Shown here one piece after another: positions 9,585-14,903 of a DNA stretch of 14,903 nucleotides; position 1 is the stretch's first letter; the number at the start of each line of letters is the position of its first letter. Both the position numbers and the translations under genes were made by a program. The notes beneath the pieces are model-generated. The model had not been told where the DNA came from. It saw only the letters and a list, made by a program, of their open reading frames with translations, and made no database searches. The stretch is from assembly GCF_000003605.2 (NCBI RefSeq), contig NW_003159210.1, positions 1-14,903 on the forward strand, in the 5' to 3' direction. This DNA is from Saccoglossus kowalevskii. Lineage: Eukaryota; Hemichordata; Enteropneusta; Harrimaniidae.

Positions 9585-10410
9585 CATTGTCCGAAGACAT
9601 GCATGATATATAACGGGCTTATACGAGTTACTAGACTGATCTCAGCAGCATCTTTTAAAATATCTATATTAACCGAAGAATTTATTACGAGACAGCTACA
9701 CAATCATTTTAATCACAGAGCCACGGGTTTAGATGCAATTGCGACTACTTTTTCTGAAGTTTCGGAAAATGTAATCCTTTCCTCTTTAACTACTTTGTTC
9801 AATCACAGCATTTACCTCAGGTTTTTATCCGGACATGTGAAAGCTACCAATTTACAAATCATGGGATAGATCGAATGTTAAAATTCATTCGAAAATCGTT
9901 TTCTTGCCAGGCTGCTCTGATTGAAGCCATATATTCAGGCAAATGTGTGATGTGTGTTTTTCTCGATCTTTTCTTTTCTCGAGGTGTTTAATTATTTGAT
10001 CATTGACTATGTCATCTTATTACAAACGCTTGAATGTTATCCATGCTCTAATGAATCAATCACACGGGTCTCATCGTATTTGAAAGAAAGATCATAGCGG
10101 GTAAATATCAAGAGTACACTTTCTTTCCCCAGGAGTTCAATTTATTTATGAATGATCTTAATCTGACTCCTGTCACCAGTTGGATATGTATGCGGATGAT
10201 ACGATTATTTCCATGTTTGGAAAATCTATCAATATTTCAATGTTATTAAATACTGATTTGATGCATGCGAGTATATGGTAAGAATACTGTAAAACTAGTA
10301 CTGATATGCTTTTTCCATGGGTTAACAAAATAAACCCAATTTCATGTGAAGTCTCTTTTGCAATTACAGAATTATCTAATGTTACCAGAGAAAAAGTCCT
10401 TGACAAGTAC
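9585..10410 (+). mobile_element. Decayed LINE reverse transcriptase fragment
   Basis: A plus-strand open frame at 9582-9869 carries the start of an RT domain: LTEEFITRQL, ATGLDAI and a following LTTLFNHSI, as in Jockey/CR1-type elements. Shifting frames then show SCQAALIEA and CVFLDL near 9915-9970 (the first catalytic Asp box), SSYLKERS near 10075, and MYADDTIIS at 10186-10212, with the YADD catalytic box at 10189-10200. Similarity fades after about 10400. Several frameshifts and stops make it inactive. It runs opposite to the lectin genes and abuts the truncated end of the CXC-tail element. Confidence 0.75.
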
Positions 10411-11052
10411 TAGAACAATATGTTTTTTTTTCAAGTAATTGGAATTACAGATTGTTTCAAGTAGTTTCTGATATCAAGTGCATTTTTGTTTCAAAGTCGT
10501 ATGTACTGACTTCACTTTCTAATTCACCAAAACTTAATAACTTCACAGTGGGAGTATGTTGAATTATAATAGTTATCTTATTGTCACAGACTGCAGTTTT
10601 ACGGAATTTTATGAGCATGTACCTCTAACTCTATGTATCTATGAAACAATACATAACGCGCAGTATGTATGAGAGGTGCATGTTGGGGATATTCAACTGT
10701 ATAGACAAGACAAGAGCTTGTCTCAAATACAGGTCTCATAACAGACATCCCTGGTAGAGTGTTCATCTGTAAGTCTTTATTGTCACGGGGTGGGGAGCGT
10801 TTGGCGATGATATATATCACCACAACCGACACTGTACAAGAAAAGTAACAACAGTATGATATATACAGTTCATTATAGTAATTATAGATAACCGTAGGAA
10901 TAGTTTTAAAATGAAAAACCATTGTTGCTGTACTCCATAGTAGTTGTACTACTATAGAGTGGGGTATATATTGTATTTGTTTTGAGAAAATGTGTATTTG
11001 TGTTAATTTGGCAGTGAATTTGGTGATGCACATCCATTGTGTCAGTGAAGTG
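10411..11052. other. Spacer with a possible RTE-type LINE remnant
   Basis: A short plus-strand reading near 10655-10700, RSMYERCMLGI, resembles the 'ME-R-MLGI' block that ends many RTE-type LINE proteins. Nothing before or after it extends the match convincingly. A 155-codon open frame on the minus strand (10599-11066) has no recognisable domain, signal or splice support and is not called a gene. The rest is featureless. Confidence 0.25.
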
Positions 11053-11253
11053 CTAGTTAGAATCAAGGTGCCGGATATTCACCCAATAGTGTAAATCAGA
11101 GTAGTCTTCTCTGCTTTCCAAACACGCGGTATTAGGCTTAGGAGAAAGCTTACATGTGTACTTGGAATTATCAGCTAAGACAAAAGACATTAGAAATGAT
11201 AGCAGTGACTTCAATGACACCCGGAACAAAAATGACGCCTGCCTCGGACCCAT
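11053..11253 (-). CDS. Candidate small secreted protein or first exon of an unknown gene (66 aa)
   Basis: The frame starts at GCCATGG, an ideal Kozak context, 12 nt after a TCAGTC initiator-like element. Residues 1-27 (MGPRQASFLFRVSLKSLLSF ... MSFVLA) read as a signal peptide, with probable cleavage before DNSKYTCK. The mature part is 39 residues with two cysteines and no domain I recognise. A GTAAGC donor at phase 1 after KYT would instead make this the first exon of a longer gene. No downstream partner exon was identified, and dead repeats occupy the DNA further along. It could also be a fortuitous open frame. Confidence 0.35.
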   Translation of the reverse strand: MGPRQASFLFRVSLKSLLSFLMSFVLADNSKYTCKLSPKPNTACLESREDYSDLHYWVNIRHLDSN

Positions 11254-11339
11254 GGCTGTAGACTGACGTGGTGTACGTAATAACTCTCAGCACAATAACG
11301 CTAAGATAAACAACTGAAAACTGAGAACAACCGATAATA

Positions 11340-11820
11340 TGATTGCTCATAAGGATCGATAAAAATCCGCCCTAAATAGGTAATTTTCCGTTCAACTGCG
11401 TGATCTCGGTTATTGCGTGTTCGAAACGAACCGAGCGTCTGCAGCAAAAATCGAAAAATTTAATTTTGAACCAGTTTCTTTTTTCCGTACCTCAAAGTCG
11501 AAAGGCCGATTTTTGACAGGGAAATGTTACATTTAGATTTCTTTAATTCATCGAAATTCACCATCATCAAATTTATACAGCACATTATTAAGCGTGGAAA
11601 TACCCCCAGTATCCATTGTCGAATCTGGCGCCAGGTTTGACGCGATTTCTACGACGCTATGGCCTTTGTTTATCCTGGTTTGACGTTCGATTTCAAGTAT
11701 AACGCTGGATCTCGCAGAGAGCGAGGAATGGTCTATAAGGTAAAATTGCGGGAACATAAATATCTTCTCTCTCAAGCACACAAATAAACGAAAAGGTAAT
11801 AAAAATATGCAAATACACAC
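11340..11820. other. CpG-rich unexplained segment
   Basis: This stretch stands out from its AT-rich surroundings by frequent CG dinucleotides (for example TTCGAAACGAACCGAGCG near 11420 and GCGCCAGG near 11630). On the minus strand 11548-11820 is open for 90 codons, with a hydrophilic C-terminal half (SSVILEIERQT, DTGGISTLNN, YKFDDGEFR). A plausible acceptor (TTACCTTATAG) precedes codons for HSSLSARSS at about 11730. No domain was recognised. It is absent from the aligned flank of gene B, so it may be an insertion or an orphan exon. Confidence 0.3.
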
Positions 11821-11874
11821 ATGTACACAAATACATATTCACATGGCGTCATACGTCATTTGATGAATGATGAC

Positions 11875-11880
11875 TTTAAT
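11875..11880 (-). terminator. Candidate polyadenylation signal of gene C
   Basis: ATTAAA on the minus strand, about 134 nt after the gene C stop codon, at the position aligned with the ATTAAA after gene B (4014-4019). Confidence 0.45.
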
Positions 11881-11955
11881 TATGATGTAATGTGGCGCTA
11901 ATTTACATATCAATGATATTTTAAATAATTACTTATCGCCGTCTATAATTGTTAC

Positions 11956-11998
11956 TTTTTATAAACCATATGGTGTTTTTTTTATAAACCATATGGTG
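11956..11998. repeat. 20-bp direct repeat in the gene C 3' UTR
   Basis: TTTTTATAAACCATATGGTG occurs at 11956-11975 and again at 11979-11998, separated by three T. Gene B has a single related copy at the aligned place (CTTATAAACCACATATACCG near 4093). This is a local duplication specific to gene C within the transcribed 3' flank. Confidence 0.85.
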
Positions 11999-12013
11999 GT
12001 GTGACGTCGTCTT

Positions 12014-14187
12014 CTATGGACTTGCGCAGTATCCAGCTGGAGATAAAATGTAAATTTTATAATCAGATAGACGAAATGGGGAGACACGATCTACTATAAT
12101 ATCACATCATATTGTTCTGAGCAACAATAAAAAACTTTCAAAATTGTTTCCGTCTTGCCTGTTAAATAGGGAAAAAAACAGTTGAATCTGAGTGTCTATT
12201 TTGATCTGATAGTTAATCATGTTATGATAAACTTACGAACTTCACAAATGAAAGCCTTTTTATCTGTACAGCACACATCATCCATTTTGAAGGTAGGGTC
12301 ATTTTTTGGTCTTTTCCTATGTATAAAAATATAATGCATGAAGCAATAAACGAACCAATACTCATAAGTTACGCGTTGCGTTTTGCCCTAATAAAGTGAC
12401 TTGGTACGATTACAGAGTACGCCACGTACGTCACGAAGTGATTAGCTGAATAACACTTTATGGAAAATGTTTGAATAAAACACAGATTGCAAGCAGAATA
12501 TTGAAATTTGAATCAACGTACCACAGTTGACAACAATCCTGGTCCCCATCTTTTGCATCGCAATTACCGGTATATTTGTTGTTTGGATAGGAATACCAGG
12601 CACTGTCAGGCACATTAACCTTCTCTCCATTCAACCATACGAATATGCCTTCATTTTCCTCGTCGTGACACCCAATCCAGTAGCCTTTCCCTTTTGGGTC
12701 GGACAATCCCGGAACATTCTTTGTGAAATTTCTCACCGAGTTTCGTACACTGTTAGATTCTAAATTAGCTAAACCGGCAACAAAGCCTCTTGGAGCGAAG
12801 AGGTCCTTGCATTGTGTATCTGCGTCGTGCCACGTCAGGGAGCCTTGCCAAACCATTTTATATAAATTGTCACCAACACATAGTTCGTCTAGTATAAATG
12901 AAAATAAAATCACGACTGTTACAAATTCACGTAATACAAATTAAAATTGCAATTATATATCTAGGGGTTAATATTTTGAATACAATCGGTTCTAAGTCAC
13001 GTCATACTATCGTACATCATACTATGAATATATTGAATCAGTTTATCATAAAACAATCCACAATACATGGAATTAAACAATTCATTAATTTAACTGGTAT
13101 CCCATGCTACTACAAACTATTAATGCAAAATGTGTACCCTGCTTACTATTTTCCAATGGCAACGGGCAACACAATCGAATCTTGTAGTTCATACAAGGGG
13201 ACACATTGTCTTCATGAAAGCATATCAAGCCATCGGGTAAATCACAGTGTACGGTCTGTCCAGTTTCGTACGATAGTGTAAACGGTTCAATCACTGTACG
13301 ACACTCAATACTGCTAGGGGTTTCGCAGAAATCATAGAAACTACGAAGATCAGGAAGGTATTCAAATTCAACAATTGCAGGGTCAACAAGGCCACCATTT
13401 TCGTCATCCATCCACTGTGTCCAATTCCTACACTCTTCATTTTGAAAGGAATATTAAATTAAAGATATATGTTAAAACTTTTTCTCAAAGCGGAAGGATA
13501 AGAGCGAAATAAAATTGTTAGTTTAAAGTAAATCAATTTCATAAACAAGTTATTACCACAGATGATATTTTTTGACTAGATACAACAGGAAATGTCACAT
13601 CAAATAATTTCACATTTATTATATATCAAGTTCTAAAGCACACTCATTGTGTACTATACAATCATACAAATATACAAAAAACGATTCTTACCACTTTGCG
13701 TATCACCCTAATGAAAGTAAAATAACATACATGAATTTAATTAGAAATAACATACATATATTTAAAAATAAATCATATAGTGATATTAGTGATATTTTTC
13801 AAGTCCAAGAACGAAAAACAAATGACTGACAGCAATTGGCAGAACAATCCACAATAACAAAACAAAAACAAGTGTATGTACACTATACACTAAATCAAAT
13901 AAAACTTGAAATTGATATGGACTCCATAGTAATTATAAAGTGATGTTGGATGTTTCGAAGAGTGAGCACAACCTGCGCCACTTGTGACACCCACTGCATA
14001 TCTTTTTGTGCCATTATCAAAATAACATAAAATACATTTTCTGTATAGTGTATGTGTGATTGAATATTGTAAATACGAATTACAGTTTAATAAATTATGG
14101 TCTGACAAATTAACATTTACTTACGCTAAATGCCCATGACACGACTAAAAACAAATGTACGAACCACCTGAACTGTTTCCCATCCAT
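12014..14187 (-). CDS. Gene C: secreted WxxW-domain + C-type lectin-like protein, 278 aa, six exons
   Basis: Exons: 14125-14187, 13692-13707, 13147-13434, 12522-12888, 12237-12316 and 12014-12036, summing to 837 nt with an open frame and the same phases as gene B (0, 1, 1, 2, 1). The signal peptide is MDGKQFRWFVHLFLVVSWAFS. The WxxW domain starts CRNWTQWMDDENGG and has the same SSIECRT, GLICFHED and RLCC blocks. The CTLD contains GYWIGCHDEENEG, YPNN, DQDCCQLW, KMDDVCC and FICE. The final exon encodes PGYCASP and TAG. Against gene B, about seven residues differ in the WxxW exon and nine in the first half of CTLD exon 4, but residues 185-245 are identical. The 27 residues of exon 5 differ at four places. 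No frame damage is seen, so it is probably functional. The residue spanning exons 3 and 4 is Asn here and Asp in gene B. Confidence 0.88.
13692..13707 (-). other. Gene C microexon (16 nt coding)
   Basis: Minus strand: TTTCATTAG, then GGTGATACGCAAAGTG, then GTAAGAAT. It encodes GDTQS in phase 0 to 1, and its last G completes the Glu codon at the start of the WxxW exon. Same length and phase as the gene B microexon, with sequence divergence concentrated at the first codons. Confidence 0.8.
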
Positions 14188-14223
14188 ACTGTCGGTAAAC
14201 TATCAAAATTATAGCCTCTGCTG

Positions 14224-14231
14224 TATTTATA
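14224..14231 (-). promoter_or_regulatory. Gene C TATA box
   Basis: TATAAATA on the minus strand, beginning 44 nt before the ATG, in sequence nearly identical to the gene B promoter. Confidence 0.7.
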
Positions 14232-14280
14232 TTTCTTCATCTATATCCAGTTCTGCCAGGCGATGTTAATACTTAGCCAA

Positions 14281-14288
14281 ATGCAAAT
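14281..14288. promoter_or_regulatory. Octamer motif ATGCAAAT in the gene C promoter
   Basis: A perfect POU/Oct octamer about 50 nt upstream of the TATA box, inside an insertion of about 24 nt (roughly 14269-14292) that gene B lacks. The sequence on either side is conserved in B (6260-6290). Binding is inferred from the motif only. Confidence 0.4.
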
Positions 14289-14564
14289 ATTAACTACAAA
14301 TTACCCATTTTGTTTACATCAAAGGAAGTCATTATGGCCATGTGTTATATTACGGATTCATTTGCCAGCATACTTTGTACTTATTACTGATACAAGTACT
14401 TAAATAAAAATACAATATGTAACTTCATTTCACTTCAAATACCTCATTTCCCCCAGTACAATTTGCCAATTGGAAAAAGGTGTTATGCAACATATAACAA
14501 CACAGCTCATTAAACGCAACCACTATCTTTATTACATCATTATGCTTTTTCGGATAAAAAGAAT

Positions 14565-14623
14565 CCCACGCAATACGTAACATTGTTATTTTAAGTTTCG
14601 AATCCAATTTCGATTTTATTTCA
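14565..14623 (-). promoter_or_regulatory. Conserved upstream non-coding block of gene C
   Basis: Counterpart of 6531-6589: ungapped over 59 nt with five transitions. It starts 378 nt before the ATG here and 350 nt before it in gene B, the difference being largely the octamer-bearing insertion. Confidence 0.4.
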
Positions 14624-14625
14624 TT

Positions 14626-14903
14626 TTTGTTATCATGCTCGAATAAATGTGCTCGAAGAAGATTACCAATTATTTACGTTCTTTATTTTCAAAGCAGGCG
14701 CAAAATTTAATTTTAATTAGTAACTATATTACCAGTGAACATTTATCCACGCAAAAGTGTATAGTTTACTCTAGATATAAAGGGTATCTTATGAGAGATG
14801 CTACAATATCAGATTCATTAAACGAGTAAAGTAATTTGTGTTTGAAAACAACGTTGGGTCTGTGATGTTATCAATGTCTTGCTCAACGTTGACAGCTCAT
14901 AAT
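14626..14903. other. Right-hand flank, nothing recognised
   Basis: Similarity to the gene B flank ends near 14625. The remaining AT-rich sequence shows only short open frames without domain or signal features. Confidence 0.5.

Larger units (their letters stand above)
11855..14625 (-). repeat. Duplicon copy 2 (gene C with its flanks)
   Basis: Counterpart of 3990-6595. Exon order, lengths and phases are identical. Introns 1, 2 and 4 are longer here (417, 257 and 205 nt against 197, 179 and 169) and intron 5 is shorter (200 against 406). The promoter carries an extra segment of about 24 nt containing an octamer motif. The ends are estimates by eye. Confidence 0.75.

Noticed and set aside
10599-11066. 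155-codon minus-strand open frame
   Set aside because: No domain, no signal peptide at the start, no supporting splice sites, and possible RTE-like sequence on the opposite strand. Judged fortuitous.
1-14903. CRISPR arrays, tRNA, rRNA or bacterial operon signals
   Set aside because: No regularly spaced repeats and no RNA gene I could recognise. Spliced genes and LINEs mark the window as animal DNA.

Overview
This is eukaryotic, AT-rich, intron-bearing DNA from an animal. It holds spliced exons with GT/AG borders, TATA boxes about 45 nt upstream of start codons, secreted C-type lectin genes and decayed LINE retrotransposons. Mucin-type WxxW domains joined to a lectin domain, high AT and the kinds of dead repeats present fit a marine invertebrate, possibly a bivalve mollusc. 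That placement is inference and low in confidence.

The main content is a tandem array of three related genes, all on the minus strand. Gene C (14187 to 12014) and gene B (6181 to 4128) appear complete: six exons with identical exon lengths (63, 16, 288, 367, 80 and 23 nt coding) and a 278-residue secreted protein. Gene A (2840 down to 654) has the same exon plan with 54, 19, 315 and 370 nt, and its last exons lie beyond the left edge or are lost. Each protein is a signal peptide, a 5-6 residue linker from a microexon, a Mucin2_WxxW-like domain and a cysteine-rich C-type lectin-like domain (CTLD) split by a phase-2 intron. B and C also share promoter, upstream and 3' UTR sequence, so a unit of roughly 2.6-2.8 kb was duplicated.

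Layout: 1-577 is a decayed LINE 3' end on the plus strand, inside or beyond the fourth intron of gene A. 654-2840 is gene A. 2889-3985 shows nothing I recognise. 3990-6595 is the gene B duplicon. 6600-7913 holds only a small tandem duplication. 7914-9560 (minus) is a decayed copy of a multi-copy metazoan protein family with a CXC (tesmin-like) cysteine tail. About 9585-10410 (plus) is a decayed LINE reverse transcriptase with a YADD box. 11053-11253 (minus) is an open frame with a good signal peptide and Kozak start. 11340-11820 is an unexplained CpG-rich stretch. 11855-14625 is the gene C duplicon, and nothing is recognised after it.

The three genes probably encode secreted, disulfide-rich recognition or mucus-associated proteins produced by local duplication. 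The lectin part lacks the classical EPN/WND sugar-binding signature and has many extra cysteines, so the ligand cannot be predicted. The exon models rest on reading frame, splice-site quality and conservation between paralogs, with no transcript evidence.
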